From Kordia algicida OT-1 (GTDB lineage: Bacteria; Bacteroidota; Bacteroidia; Flavobacteriales; Flavobacteriaceae): DNA of 64,000 bases. Under the pieces are notes generated by a model. It made no database searches. It was not told where the DNA came from and saw only the letters and a program-made list of their open reading frames with translations. The position numbers and the translations under genes were made by a program. Below are positions 17,361-27,209 of this stretch, one piece after another. The stretch's first letter is position 1; every line of letters starts with the position of its first letter. Location of the stretch: the NCBI RefSeq assembly GCF_000154725.1, contig NZ_DS544873.1, positions 2,024,713 through 2,088,712 of the forward strand, written 5' to 3'.

Positions 17361-17651
17361 TTACAAAGAAATTATCCCTTCAACTACGCTTGCTTCCTTA
17401 TATTTTTCAATTACCGCGTCGGCACTTTTCATATTTACGGTAATCGTTACACTTGTATAAGTTCCTTTGGAAGACCTTTTCGTATCTATCACAGCGCCAA
17501 TATTATCGAAAATCTGGTGTACCTGCTTTATTTTATCATCACTTGAAGGAACAATAAATTTATACATATATAATGTTGGAAATTGTGTTGTTTCCTCTAA
17601 TTGTGTTTTTAATTTTGCATAAAACGCTTTGGAATCGTTTTTTGAACTCAT
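17361..17651 (-). CDS. DUF493 family protein
   Basis: This 96-aa protein matches the YbeD/DUF493 family: FPTLYMYKFIVPSSDDKIKQ near the start, a strand-rich core and a SKGTYTSVTITVNMKSADAV segment, which together fit a ferredoxin-like ACT-type fold. The function is not established. It precedes DUF4290 and murA on the same strand with a 104-bp gap. Confidence 0.88.
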   Translation of the reverse strand: MSSKNDSKAFYAKLKTQLEETTQFPTLYMYKFIVPSSDDKIKQVHQIFDNIGAVIDTKRSSKGTYTSVTITVNMKSADAVIEKYKEASVVEGIISL

Positions 17652-17715
17652 GCTATCTTTTTTTCTAAATGAATGGCAAAGATACAGCTTCTTGTAAAAC
17701 TTCTTGTAATGTTAG

Positions 17716-19017
17716 CTATTTGATAACTTTTTTGATGATAATTGCATCATTTACCTGAACTTTTAAAAAGTAAGTTCCTGAGCTTAGTTTTAACAATTGT
17801 AAGCTTGTTTCCTGAACGTTTGAAACGTCTTTTTGCAATACAATTCTACCAAAACCATCCAATAATTCAATAGCTTGTATGGGCTTTTCAGCAGAAACGA
17901 TTAGGTTACTTTTTACAGGATTTGGATAAACTTCCACCGTTGGTTGCGCTAGTTCGTCTACACTTAAAATACAGTTAATTTGTGTTCCCACAGAAGCGAC
18001 AAATGTTCCGTTGTTGACAGACCAATGTTCCCAAGTTCCACCAGTTCCCGTTTGCCAATCAGATAAATCAAATGTATGTGTTCCTTCTACAGTTCCTTTT
18101 ATTTTATACACTTTCAATGCCATTCCACCTTTATCCCAATGTAAAGCAGTATTTGCAGTACAAGTTTCGGGCAGCATGTCTGTGAGTTCACAATTTGGCT
18201 GAATAAAATATGCATTATCATCATACGTTGGATAATCTCCAAAAACACGCGCCAAACCAACATCATCTATACAAACTGCGGTATATTCATCACAGGCAAT
18301 TCCCTTCGGGATAATTCCTGAACCGCTATTATCTGTAATGATGCGAGCTAAAAATGCAGTATGTCTACCTCTACGATCAGGATCGTCATAATGAGTGTCA
18401 GTTATCACATCTGTTAAAAACGAATTTTCCAAAAAAGGAGTACTTGATACAGTTGCATCATTTGCATATGGATTCGCGAGAGCCTGAGCTGAAGTAATCG
18501 TTCCATTTTCCGCAGAAAAATAATGTCCGCCCAAAATTGCCATTCCTGCGCTTGTTCCGCCAATCACAACATTTCTATTATTTACAGCGTCATTAATTAA
18601 ATTTTGAATGGTTGTATTTCTCCAATAAGAGACATAATTCCACTGATCGCCACCAGCAAACCAAATCGCTTCTGCTTCTTCAATACGTTGATGAATGTAG
18701 GTTTCTGAACTTGCTGAACTGTTATTAAAAACAATCGTTTCTACCGAATTTACCGTAACACCCAAATCTGAATACATATAATTGTTATAACCATCCGAAC
18801 CGCTTGCACGAAGCACCAACACATCACCGCCGTTGGCACGTTGCAAAAACCAGCGCATAGCATCATCAGACTCCGAAGCGCCGCCCATTAAGCATGAACC
18901 ACCTTGCGGCGTTACATTTGTACTAAAGGAACTTCCTGTACGATATGATGTAAAAGATTGTGCAAAAGTTGCGCCAGCAAATAAGAAACTAAGAAGTATG
19001 GTTGTGTAGGTTTTCAT
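17716..19017 (-). CDS. Secreted cyanophycinase-like S51 peptidase with T9SS tail
   Basis: This 433-aa protein has a signal peptide ending near residue 20 and a family S51 (cyanophycinase) domain: GGASESDDAMRWFL near the start, WFAGGDQWNY (about 119-128), and the nucleophile elbow GGTSAGMAILGG with Ser156. The tail (about 360-433, VYPNPVKSNLIV to GTYFLKVQVND) is a type A sorting domain of the type IX secretion system, so the enzyme is exported to the surface or medium. The family cleaves beta-aspartyl-arginine bonds, as in cyanophycin. No cyanophycin synthetase is in the window. The true substrate is not proven. Confidence 0.9.
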   Translation of the reverse strand: MKTYTTILLSFLFAGATFAQSFTSYRTGSSFSTNVTPQGGSCLMGGASESDDAMRWFLQRANGGDVLVLRASGSDGYNNYMYSDLGVTVNSVETIVFNNSSASSETYIHQRIEEAEAIWFAGGDQWNYVSYWRNTTIQNLINDAVNNRNVVIGGTSAGMAILGGHYFSAENGTITSAQALANPYANDATVSSTPFLENSFLTDVITDTHYDDPDRRGRHTAFLARIITDNSGSGIIPKGIACDEYTAVCIDDVGLARVFGDYPTYDDNAYFIQPNCELTDMLPETCTANTALHWDKGGMALKVYKIKGTVEGTHTFDLSDWQTGTGGTWEHWSVNNGTFVASVGTQINCILSVDELAQPTVEVYPNPVKSNLIVSAEKPIQAIELLDGFGRIVLQKDVSNVQETSLQLLKLSSGTYFLKVQVNDAIIIKKVIK

Positions 19018-19248
19018 AGGAAAGTGATGAATTTCAAATCTAACGAAAGTTAATTAACTCACAAAACAATTTTATACGGGAATTGTTACTTATTTTTTCT
19101 TCTTCTTCAATCAAAAAGATATGCTCCATTATTTTAATCAAAGGTTTTCCATAGTTGGAGAGTCCCTAAGAACTCTAGTAAATTTTGTCTTTAGTTGATT
19201 TTTTAAAAGTCTGAACTGACGGTTTTCCACAACATATTACAGCATAAA

Positions 19249-19273
19249 AAAACCCCGCAAATTGCGAGGTTTT
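19249..19273 (-). terminator. Rho-independent terminator after the TPR gene
   Basis: AAAACCCCGCAA pairs with TTGCGAGGTTTT around a one-base loop with one mismatch. On the minus strand it ends in a T run, 22 bp after the TPR gene stop. The 277-bp gap to the next gene holds nothing else I can identify. Confidence 0.8.
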
Positions 19274-19294
19274 ATAGCTGTATGTAAGAGTGAA

Positions 19295-20578
19295 CTATTG
19301 TCCTAATTCTTGTAATCTAGCTTTTACTTTTTTGAATTTTTCATCTTCTCCTAAGAAAGAGTACAATCCTTTAAGTTGCTTTAAGATTTTTACATCATCA
19401 GGAACACTTTGAGAGATTCCTTCTAAGACTTTTAATGACTTTCTGTATAAAGCTGTTTGTTGTGCTTGATATTCTTCAAACTTTTTATTGTCTGCAGCAG
19501 AGTTTCCTAGTTCGTTCATTTTATCAACTACGTCAGAAGCTTCATCTAAGTATGTTTTTGATAAGTTGATTCCAGCATTGATATACCCAGGATCAAGTTC
19601 TAATACTTTTCGGTAAGCTGCTCTTGCTTCTTCTACATCACCATTTTCAGCACTAATTACTCCGATATTGTAGTATGAATCTACATCATTAGGGTTTTTA
19701 GTAATGATTTCTTGCATGATTTCTTTAAACTTAGCCGTATCTCCCATTTTGTAGTAGATATTTCCTTTTGTCAATAATAAAGATGAATCGTTTGGATTTG
19801 CAGCAATTGCTTCTTCAACAGCAGCTAAAGCTTTTTCGTTGTCTTTAACATGATTTGTATAAATCCAAGAAATATTTTTTACGATTTCTGGCAATCTAGA
19901 TTTCGTTTTTTCAACTGTAGGATTTGAATGTGTTTTAGCTCTTACAGATAAGTCTCTTACCGTTTTATCAGGGAAAGATTCTTTTTTACCATTCGCCACA
20001 TTCGTTGCAAAGTATTGAGTTTTTACGCCTGTATAGTTAGCATCTTTAAGCTCAAGATAGTGCTTTAATGCAGTATCATAATCTTGTCCAGAAATTGAGT
20101 TTGAAGCCGCATAGTACAACAAGTCTTTATTTTCTGGTTGCAAAGTGTATGATAAGTACAATATACTAGAAGCTTTTGTGTAGTCTTTTGCTTTTTGTGC
20201 AGCAATAGCTTTGTCTACTAACTTACTTACCATAGTTTGTAAGTTTGGTTTTGCCTCTTTGGTATACTTAAATTCTCTTTGCTCTTTTTCAAAAGCTAAT
20301 AATTTATTGTAAGCTTCTCCAGCAGTTTTAAGAGATGCATCAGTATCCATTCCTTTGTCTGCTAATTCTTGATACGTTTTCCCTTTTAGGAAATAGTATT
20401 TTGCTTTGTATTTTGCATCGGCGCTTTCAATTGTAGATGAAATACTAGCAAGAGCATCTTTAGCTTCTACTGTATTTCCTTTTTTTAATGCTTTCTCAGC
20501 AGCTTTTAATTCTTTCTTTTGTGCAAAAGAAAATGCTGTTATCAACAGTGCTGAGAAAATTAAAATTGTCTTCTTCAT
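19295..20578 (-). CDS. Tetratricopeptide repeat protein, exported
   Basis: This 427-aa protein has a signal peptide (MKKTILIFSALLITAFSFAQ) followed by helical TPR units. The clearest pair is at about 258-350 (NDSSLLLTKGNIYYKMGDTA, then VDSYYNIGVISAENGDVEEA and YRKVLELDPGYINAGINLSK). It is probably a periplasmic scaffold; no enzymatic domain is visible. It lies 41 bp downstream of gyrA on the same strand, so it may be transcribed with it. Confidence 0.88.
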   Translation of the reverse strand: MKKTILIFSALLITAFSFAQKKELKAAEKALKKGNTVEAKDALASISSTIESADAKYKAKYYFLKGKTYQELADKGMDTDASLKTAGEAYNKLLAFEKEQREFKYTKEAKPNLQTMVSKLVDKAIAAQKAKDYTKASSILYLSYTLQPENKDLLYYAASNSISGQDYDTALKHYLELKDANYTGVKTQYFATNVANGKKESFPDKTVRDLSVRAKTHSNPTVEKTKSRLPEIVKNISWIYTNHVKDNEKALAAVEEAIAANPNDSSLLLTKGNIYYKMGDTAKFKEIMQEIITKNPNDVDSYYNIGVISAENGDVEEARAAYRKVLELDPGYINAGINLSKTYLDEASDVVDKMNELGNSAADNKKFEEYQAQQTALYRKSLKVLEGISQSVPDDVKILKQLKGLYSFLGEDEKFKKVKARLQELGQ

Positions 20579-20619
20579 TTTGTTAATGTTTAAAATAATT
20601 GAGGTTTGTGTTATAAATA

Positions 20620-23169
20620 TTATTCTTCTGTTTTGCTGTCACCTTCGTTATTCATATCAACAGCTGTGCCATTTTCTGTTTGCTCAGTGTTTTCAAGGTT
20701 TTCAGCACCTTCAATTGCTTCTTCTTCTTGCTGTTCATTTCGAACTTTCGCAACAGCCGCAATAGAATCTTTACCTTTTATGTTGATTAAACGAACTCCT
20801 TGCGTGGCTCTTCCCATCACTCTCAAGTCTGCTACTGCCATACGAATTGCAATTCCAGATTTGTTGATAATCATTAATCCATCTTCATCAGTAACATTTT
20901 TAATAGCTACTAATTGACCCGTTTTTTCAGTCACAGAAATCGTCTTCACTCCTTTCCCTCCACGATTGGTAATTCGGTAATCTTCTAAGCTTGAACGCTT
21001 TCCATATCCATTTTCAGAAACAACTAAAATGTTGCTTTCCATATCGTTTACAGCAACCATTCCAACTACTTCATCATTATCGTCTGCAAGTCTGATTCCA
21101 CGAACTCCCGAAGCATTTCTTCCCATTGGTCGTGTTTTTTCTTCTTCAAAACGAATAGCTTTACCAGATTTTACTGCCAACATTACCTGACTGTTTCCTG
21201 TAGTGAGTTTTGCTTCTAATAACTCATCTCCATCTTTAATAGTGATAGCATTGATACCATTGGTACGCGGACGCGAATACTGCTCTAAAGGTGTTTTCTT
21301 AACTTGACCTTTTTTCGTTGCCATAATCACATAATGATTATTGATGTATTCTTCGTCTTTAAGGTTTTGCGTACAAATGAATGCTTTTACTTTATCATCT
21401 TTTTCAATGTTGATTAAGTTCTGAATTGCTCTACCTTTGGACGTTTTGCTTCCTTCAGGAATTTCGTATACACGCATCCAGAAACATTTTCCTTGTTGCG
21501 TAAAGAACAACATGTATTGGTGATTGGTTCCTACGAATAAATGTTCAAGGAAATCTTCATTTCGGGTTGCACTTCCTTTTTGTCCAACGCCACCTCTATT
21601 TTGTCGCTTGTATTCTGTTAAAGAAGTTCTTTTAATATATCCTGCGTGAGAAATGGTAATTACTACTTTTTCATCAGGAATTAAATCTTCAATACTTACG
21701 TCTCCACCAGCATATTCAATCATTGAACGTCTTTCATCACCGTATTTATCTTTGATGACTTCCAGTTCTTCCTTAATGATATTCATTCTTCTTGACTTGT
21801 TTGCCAAAATATCACGATAATCTTCAATACTTTTCATGATATCGTCATATTCAGCACGCAATTTGTCTTGTTCCAGACCTGTTAACTGACGTAATCGCAT
21901 TTCAACAATCGCTTTGGCTTGAATTTCTGTCAATTCAAAACGCTTGATTAAGTTGTTACGAGCGTCTTCCGCATTTTGCGAACCACGAATGATAGCAATT
22001 ACCTCATCAATATTATCAGAAGCGATAATTAAACCTTCTAAAATATGCGCGCGTTCTTCTGCTTTTTTAAGTTCGTATTGTGTTCTACGTGTTACTACTT
22101 CGTGTCTGTGTTCCACAAAATAATGAATCATATCTTTAAGATTCAATAATTGTGGACGTCCATGAACTAAAGCAATATTATTGACACTAAACGAAGATTG
22201 CAACGCAGTGTATTTATATAGTTTATTTAATACGATATTCGGAATTGCATCACGTTTTAAGATATACACGATGCGCATTCCTTTTCTATCAGATTCATCA
22301 CGAATAGAAGAAATACCATCAATTTTTTTATCATTAATCAAATCGGCAGTTTTCTTAATCATATCTGCTTTATTGACTTGATATGGAATTTCAGTCACAA
22401 TGATACATTCTCTACCTTGTACTTCTTCCATCACGGCTTTTCCTCGCATGACAATTCGTCCACGTCCCGTTTTAAACGCTTCACGTACACCATCATATCC
22501 GTAAATAATTCCTCCAGTTGGAAAATCTGGTGCTTTTACATGTTGAATTAGTTCATCAATTTCAATATCATTATTATCGATATATGCATGAATTCCGTCA
22601 ACAACTTCCGATAAGTTATGCGGTGGCATGTTTGTCGCCATACCTACGGCAATACCAGAAGCTCCATTAATTAATAAACCAGGAACTCGTGTAGGCAATA
22701 CTGTTGGTTCTTTTAACGTGTCATCAAAATTCAGGGAATGATCTACGGTATCTTTGTCAATATCAGCCAACATATCGTCTGATATTTTGCGCATTCTTGC
22801 TTCCGTATAACGCATTGCTGCAGGACTATCTCCATCAATAGATCCGAAGTTACCTTGCCCATCAACTAGCATATAACGCAAACTCCATTCTTGCGCCATA
22901 CGAACCATGGCGTCGTATACAGACGTATCACCGTGCGGGTGATACTTACCTAATACTTCTCCAACAATTCTTGCAGATTTTTTATGAGCGGAACTCGATC
23001 TAACTCCGAGTTCATGCATTCCAAACAATACTCTACGATGTACGGGCTTCATACCATCTCTTACATCTGGAAGTGCACGTGACACAATGACTGACATCGA
23101 ATAATCGATGTAAGCAGACTTCATCTCATCTTCAATATTAATAGGGATTAACTTTTCTCCTTCTGCCAT
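20620..23169 (-). CDS. gyrA: DNA gyrase subunit A
   Basis: This 849-aa protein is GyrA, the DNA-cleaving subunit of gyrase. The N-terminal breakage-reunion domain contains [17 protein letters not shown], the quinolone-resistance region, with Thr and Asp at the positions equivalent to E. coli Ser83 and Asp87, and the catalytic Tyr in AMRYTEARM. The C-terminal DNA-wrapping beta-pinwheel carries the GyrA box [10 protein letters not shown]. The end is very acidic. It diverges from clpC over a 260-bp gap. Confidence 0.98.
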   Translation of the reverse strand: MAEGEKLIPINIEDEMKSAYIDYSMSVIVSRALPDVRDGMKPVHRRVLFGMHELGVRSSSAHKKSARIVGEVLGKYHPHGDTSVYDAMVRMAQEWSLRYMLVDGQGNFGSIDGDSPAAMRYTEARMRKISDDMLADIDKDTVDHSLNFDDTLKEPTVLPTRVPGLLINGASGIAVGMATNMPPHNLSEVVDGIHAYIDNNDIEIDELIQHVKAPDFPTGGIIYGYDGVREAFKTGRGRIVMRGKAVMEEVQGRECIIVTEIPYQVNKADMIKKTADLINDKKIDGISSIRDESDRKGMRIVYILKRDAIPNIVLNKLYKYTALQSSFSVNNIALVHGRPQLLNLKDMIHYFVEHRHEVVTRRTQYELKKAEERAHILEGLIIASDNIDEVIAIIRGSQNAEDARNNLIKRFELTEIQAKAIVEMRLRQLTGLEQDKLRAEYDDIMKSIEDYRDILANKSRRMNIIKEELEVIKDKYGDERRSMIEYAGGDVSIEDLIPDEKVVITISHAGYIKRTSLTEYKRQNRGGVGQKGSATRNEDFLEHLFVGTNHQYMLFFTQQGKCFWMRVYEIPEGSKTSKGRAIQNLINIEKDDKVKAFICTQNLKDEEYINNHYVIMATKKGQVKKTPLEQYSRPRTNGINAITIKDGDELLEAKLTTGNSQVMLAVKSGKAIRFEEEKTRPMGRNASGVRGIRLADDNDEVVGMVAVNDMESNILVVSENGYGKRSSLEDYRITNRGGKGVKTISVTEKTGQLVAIKNVTDEDGLMIINKSGIAIRMAVADLRVMGRATQGVRLINIKGKDSIAAVAKVRNEQQEEEAIEGAENLENTEQTENGTAVDMNNEGDSKTEE

Positions 23170-23375
23170 GTATTTTATGTTTTAATATTTCGAGTTTTAC
23201 AAATCGGGTCAATATACAACATTTACTACTATTCAGCGAGGATTTCAAGGAGCATTTTAACGTTTTTTTATTAACAATTTTTGATAAGTTTTTTTGATAA
23301 TTTAATATTATAATCTTTGAATTCGCTGTTTTTTTTCGTCTATTAGCTTGAATTACCTTTCATCACGGAACAATT

Positions 23376-23407
23376 TTTGTATTATTCGTATTGAAGTATT
23401 AATTTTA
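23376..23407 (+). promoter_or_regulatory. Candidate clpC promoter
   Basis: TTTG at 23376-23379 and TAATTTTA at 23400-23407 are 20 bp apart, close to the Bacteroidota TTTG-N19-TAnnTTTG pattern, 22 bp before the ATG. Confidence 0.4.
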
Positions 23408-23429
23408 ATGTCGAAAGGAAACTATATTT

Positions 23430-25985
23430 ATGGATGATAATTTCTCCCCAAGAGTAAAAGATGTAATCGCCTATAGCAAGGAAGAAGCATTGCGCTTAGG
23501 CCATGATTTCATTGGTACTGAACACTTAATGCTTGGACTACTTAGAGACGGAAACGGAAAAGCAATCAATATTTTAAATGCATTAGATGTCGATTTGACA
23601 CATTTACGCAGAAAAGTTGAGATTCTTAGTCCTGCCAACCCAAATGTGGCAGTCGCTCCAAACGAAAAGCGAAACTTACATCTTACTCGACAAGCCGAAA
23701 GAGCTTTAAAAACAACATTTTTAGAAGCAAAACTTTTTCAAAGTTCTTCTATCAATACCGCACATTTATTATTGTGCATTTTACGAAATGAAAACGATCC
23801 TACCACAAAGCTTCTTAATAAGCTAAAAGTAGATTATGACAACGTTAAAGAGCAATTTAAGTATATGATAACAAACGATGACGATTATATAGACACACCA
23901 CGTTCAGAGTCATACTCTGATGACAACAGTGGACCACAAGATTCTTCAAAAGAAAATCCTTTTGGATCATCAAATACAGGCGGAAAAGTGAATAAAAAAT
24001 CTAAAACACCTGTATTAGATAATTTTGGAAGAGATTTAACAGCACTTGCCGAAGAAGGAAAACTAGATCCTGTTGTAGGGCGTGAAAAAGAAATAGAACG
24101 TGTTTCTCAAATTTTGAGTAGACGTAAAAAGAACAATCCAATTTTAATTGGTGAACCTGGAGTTGGTAAATCTGCCATCGCAGAAGGTTTGGCAAACAGA
24201 ATCATCAAACGAAAAGTATCGCGTATTCTTTTTAATAAAAGAGTCGTAACACTTGATTTGGCGAGCTTAGTTGCTGGAACAAAATACAGAGGACAGTTTG
24301 AAGAACGCATGAAAGCCGTGATGAACGAATTGGAAAAGAATGATGATATTATTCTTTTTATCGACGAAATTCACACCATTGTTGGCGCAGGTGGTGCCAC
24401 TGGAAGTTTAGACGCTTCAAACATGTTTAAACCAGCATTAGCCAGAGGTGAAATACAATGTATTGGTGCTACAACGCTTGATGAGTACAGACAATATATT
24501 GAAAAAGATGGTGCGCTAGAAAGACGTTTCCAAAAAGTGGTAGTAGAACCTACTACAGTAGAAGAAACAATTGAAATTCTTGAGAACATCAAAGACAAAT
24601 ACGAAGAACATCACAATGTGAGTTACACGCCAGAAGCGATTAAAGCTTGTGTCATGCTGACAAACAGATATATGACAGATCGTTTCTTGCCAGACAAAGC
24701 CATCGATGCTTTAGATGAAGCAGGTTCTCGAGTACACATCACAAATATTGATGTTCCGAAGCAAATTTTAGACTTAGAACGTCAATTAGAAGAAGTACGT
24801 GAATTGAAAAATTCTGTTGTAAAAAAACAGAAATATGAAGAAGCTGCCAAACTGAGAGACGACGAAAAACGTCTGGAAAAAGAACTCGCTGTTTCTCAAG
24901 AAAAGTGGGAAGAAGAATCTAAACAACACAAAGAAACTGTTGATGAAGATAATGTAGCAGATGTTGTTTCCATGATGACAGGAATTCCTGTAAATAGAAT
25001 TGCGCAAACAGAAAGCAACAAACTAGCGCAACTTCCTGAATTAATTAAGGGAAAAGTAATCGGACAAGACGAAGCAGTTGGAAAAGTCGTAAAAGCCATT
25101 CAGCGTAACCGTGCGGGACTTAAAGATCCGAATAAGCCAATTGGTTCATTTATCTTTTTAGGACAAACAGGAGTCGGTAAAACGCAATTAGCAAAGGTGT
25201 TAGCTCGTGAGTTATTTGATTCTGAAGAAACATTGATTCGAATCGACATGAGTGAATACATGGAAAAATTCGCGATTTCTCGATTGGTTGGTGCACCTCC
25301 AGGATACGTTGGTTATGAAGAAGGCGGACAATTAACCGAAAAAGTTAGAAGAAAACCATACGCGGTTGTATTACTTGATGAGGTTGAAAAAGCGCATCCA
25401 GACGTGTTCAATATGTTATTGCAAGTTTTAGACGACGGATATTTAACGGATAGTTTGGGAAGAAAAATTGACTTTAGAAATACCATTATCATTATGACAT
25501 CAAATATTGGTGCTCGTAAATTGAAAGATTTTGGTTCGGGAGTTGGTTTTGGAACAGCTGCTAAAAAGACACAAGCAGACGATCATGCAAAAGGTGTGAT
25601 TGAAAACGCGTTGAAAAAAGCGTTTGCTCCAGAATTCTTAAACAGAATTGACGATGTGGTAATTTTCAATGCCTTAGAACGTGAGCACATTCACAAGATT
25701 ATTGATATTGAAATTGCAAAATTATATGCTAGAATTAAAGGTTTAGGATATGATTTACAGTTGAGCGATAAAGCAAAAGATTACATCGCAGAAAAAGGTT
25801 TTGACAAACAATATGGTGCAAGACCTCTTAAAAGAGCAATTCAGAAGTATATTGAAGATGCGTTGGCAGAAGAAATTATTACTTCTAAAATTCATGAAGG
25901 TGACAAAATTTTTATGGATTTAAACGAAAAGACAGACGAGTTGACAATTAAAATTGAAAAGGCTGAAAAACCTACAGAATCTTAA
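23430..25985 (+). CDS. clpC: ATP-dependent Clp protease ATP-binding subunit ClpC
   Basis: This 851-aa protein is a two-ring Hsp100 unfoldase. In order it has the double Clp-N repeat (1-145), an acidic linker, AAA+ domain 1 (Walker A GEPGVGKS, Walker B ILFIDEIHT), a UVR-containing coiled middle domain (about 430-490) and AAA+ domain 2 (GQTGVGKT, VVLLDEVEKAHPDV) with a C-terminal D2-small domain (KQYGARPLKRAIQ). It feeds unfolded proteins to ClpP. No mcsA, mcsB or ctsR is nearby, as is usual in this phylum. Confidence 0.97.
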   Translation: MDDNFSPRVKDVIAYSKEEALRLGHDFIGTEHLMLGLLRDGNGKAINILNALDVDLTHLRRKVEILSPANPNVAVAPNEKRNLHLTRQAERALKTTFLEAKLFQSSSINTAHLLLCILRNENDPTTKLLNKLKVDYDNVKEQFKYMITNDDDYIDTPRSESYSDDNSGPQDSSKENPFGSSNTGGKVNKKSKTPVLDNFGRDLTALAEEGKLDPVVGREKEIERVSQILSRRKKNNPILIGEPGVGKSAIAEGLANRIIKRKVSRILFNKRVVTLDLASLVAGTKYRGQFEERMKAVMNELEKNDDIILFIDEIHTIVGAGGATGSLDASNMFKPALARGEIQCIGATTLDEYRQYIEKDGALERRFQKVVVEPTTVEETIEILENIKDKYEEHHNVSYTPEAIKACVMLTNRYMTDRFLPDKAIDALDEAGSRVHITNIDVPKQILDLERQLEEVRELKNSVVKKQKYEEAAKLRDDEKRLEKELAVSQEKWEEESKQHKETVDEDNVADVVSMMTGIPVNRIAQTESNKLAQLPELIKGKVIGQDEAVGKVVKAIQRNRAGLKDPNKPIGSFIFLGQTGVGKTQLAKVLARELFDSEETLIRIDMSEYMEKFAISRLVGAPPGYVGYEEGGQLTEKVRRKPYAVVLLDEVEKAHPDVFNMLLQVLDDGYLTDSLGRKIDFRNTIIIMTSNIGARKLKDFGSGVGFGTAAKKTQADDHAKGVIENALKKAFAPEFLNRIDDVVIFNALEREHIHKIIDIEIAKLYARIKGLGYDLQLSDKAKDYIAEKGFDKQYGARPLKRAIQKYIEDALAEEIITSKIHEGDKIFMDLNEKTDELTIKIEKAEKPTES

Positions 25986-26008
25986 TTGCATAACTTCCAA
26001 ATAATTAT

Positions 26009-26046
26009 AAAATCCTGTTTTCCAAGAAGACAGGATTTTTCTTTTT
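26009..26046 (+). terminator. Rho-independent terminator after clpC
   Basis: The stem AAAATCCTGT / ACAGGATTTT is followed by a T-rich run, 24 bp past the clpC stop. Confidence 0.85.
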
Positions 26047-26160
26047 TACCTCTTTTCGTGTTGTTTACAGATAAAAAAAAGACTTTTATCTAAAATTATA
26101 AGTTAGTCAGCTTTCAAAATACATAAACAATAACTACCAATGTAACTTCGCTCAAAATAA

Positions 26161-26598
26161 ATGACTACCACTATGCATAGTATTGAAAAAGTGTTAAAAG
26201 ACATCTATACTTTTGAAAACGGAAAATTATATCTGTATGAAGATTTAATCATTGGTGAAATCAATGAAGGCGTACACATTACAACAGACGTATTACTTTC
26301 ATTTTTTGAGTTTTTTCATGAAAACTATAAAGTCCCTTTCGGATATATTTCATATAGAAAAAATTCTTATTCTATTGATCCGCAAGTATATAAAATGCTT
26401 CCAGAAAACAATTTACTAAAAGGTATTGCTGTTGTAACTGACAAAAAATTTTCAGTATTAAATGCGCATGTAGAAAAAAGTTTTTTTAATGGTAAATATG
26501 AGTTATTCACAACGCTCAATGCAGCAATCAATTGGTTAGATAAAATTATTCCTTTAGAAAAAAATAACGCTAGCATCTCAGACAATACTGTCGTATAA
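26161..26598 (+). CDS. STAS-like small protein, paralog 1
   Basis: This 145-aa cytoplasmic protein has alternating strands and helices that resemble the STAS/SpoIIAA-like proteins common in Flavobacteriaceae. Shared with the next gene are ENGKLYLYEDLIIGEINEGV, FGYISYRKNSYSIDPQVYK and GIAVVTDKKFS, followed by the partner helix EKSFFNGKYELFTTLNAAINW. It has no conserved phosphorylatable Ser that I can point to. The function is unknown. Confidence 0.7.
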   Translation: MTTTMHSIEKVLKDIYTFENGKLYLYEDLIIGEINEGVHITTDVLLSFFEFFHENYKVPFGYISYRKNSYSIDPQVYKMLPENNLLKGIAVVTDKKFSVLNAHVEKSFFNGKYELFTTLNAAINWLDKIIPLEKNNASISDNTVV

Positions 26599-26719
26599 CA
26601 ATTGACCCTATAAATACTTTTAAGAAAAAAGACATGAATTCTTACATTTTTACGTAGTTCATCTTTTTTTTTAGCGAATCAAAACAAAATAAACTATCTT
26701 TAATACAAACTATTTAAAA

Positions 26720-27112
26720 GTGCAAATAACCAACGGAAATACACATTCATACATTAAAAAGTATACTTTACAAATAGGTGAAGTAGAAATTTATGAGGAA
26801 TATATGTTGGCACAACTCAATGAAGGTATTACACTAAATTTGGAAACTGCTAACGAACTTATGAAAATTGCAAAAAAACACTTTCCTAGAGAACCTTTTG
26901 CCTACATTACCATTCGCAGAAACTCGTACGCCGTTGATCCGATGATGTATTTAAAAGTATTTGAAATCGAAAATTTAAAAGCAATTGCTATCGTTTCTGA
27001 CAAATTTATTGACAATCACAATATTAAAATTGAAAAACACTTCTTCAACAAACCCATGAGCATCTTCAAAACGCTTACAGAAGCTATTACTTGGGCGAAA
27101 TCGAATTTATGA
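26720..27112 (+). CDS. STAS-like small protein, paralog 2 (GTG start)
   Basis: This 130-aa protein is a paralog of the preceding gene: IGEVEIYEEYMLAQLNEGIT, FAYITIRRNSYAVDPMMYLK, AIAIVSDKFI and EKHFFNKPMSIFKTLTEAITW align along the whole length. I choose GTG at 26720, since the next in-frame ATG would remove the first conserved strand. The pair arose by duplication, but the copies have diverged a good deal. The function is unknown. Confidence 0.68.
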   Translation: MQITNGNTHSYIKKYTLQIGEVEIYEEYMLAQLNEGITLNLETANELMKIAKKHFPREPFAYITIRRNSYAVDPMMYLKVFEIENLKAIAIVSDKFIDNHNIKIEKHFFNKPMSIFKTLTEAITWAKSNL

Positions 27113-27141
27113 TAAATGTTGAATTACTTTTTTTTTCTAAG

Positions 27142-27206
27142 AAACTCACAACTCAAAACCCACACACAACCAACAACTCACAACCAACAACTCACAACTC
27201 ACAAAA
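27142..27206. repeat. Low-complexity CAACTCACAAC-type direct repeats
   Basis: The gap before the hutH stop is built from imperfect repeats of CAACTCACAACC-like units with almost no G on the plus strand. It looks like a slippage-prone tract; no function is evident. Confidence 0.6.
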
Positions 27207-27209
27207 ACC

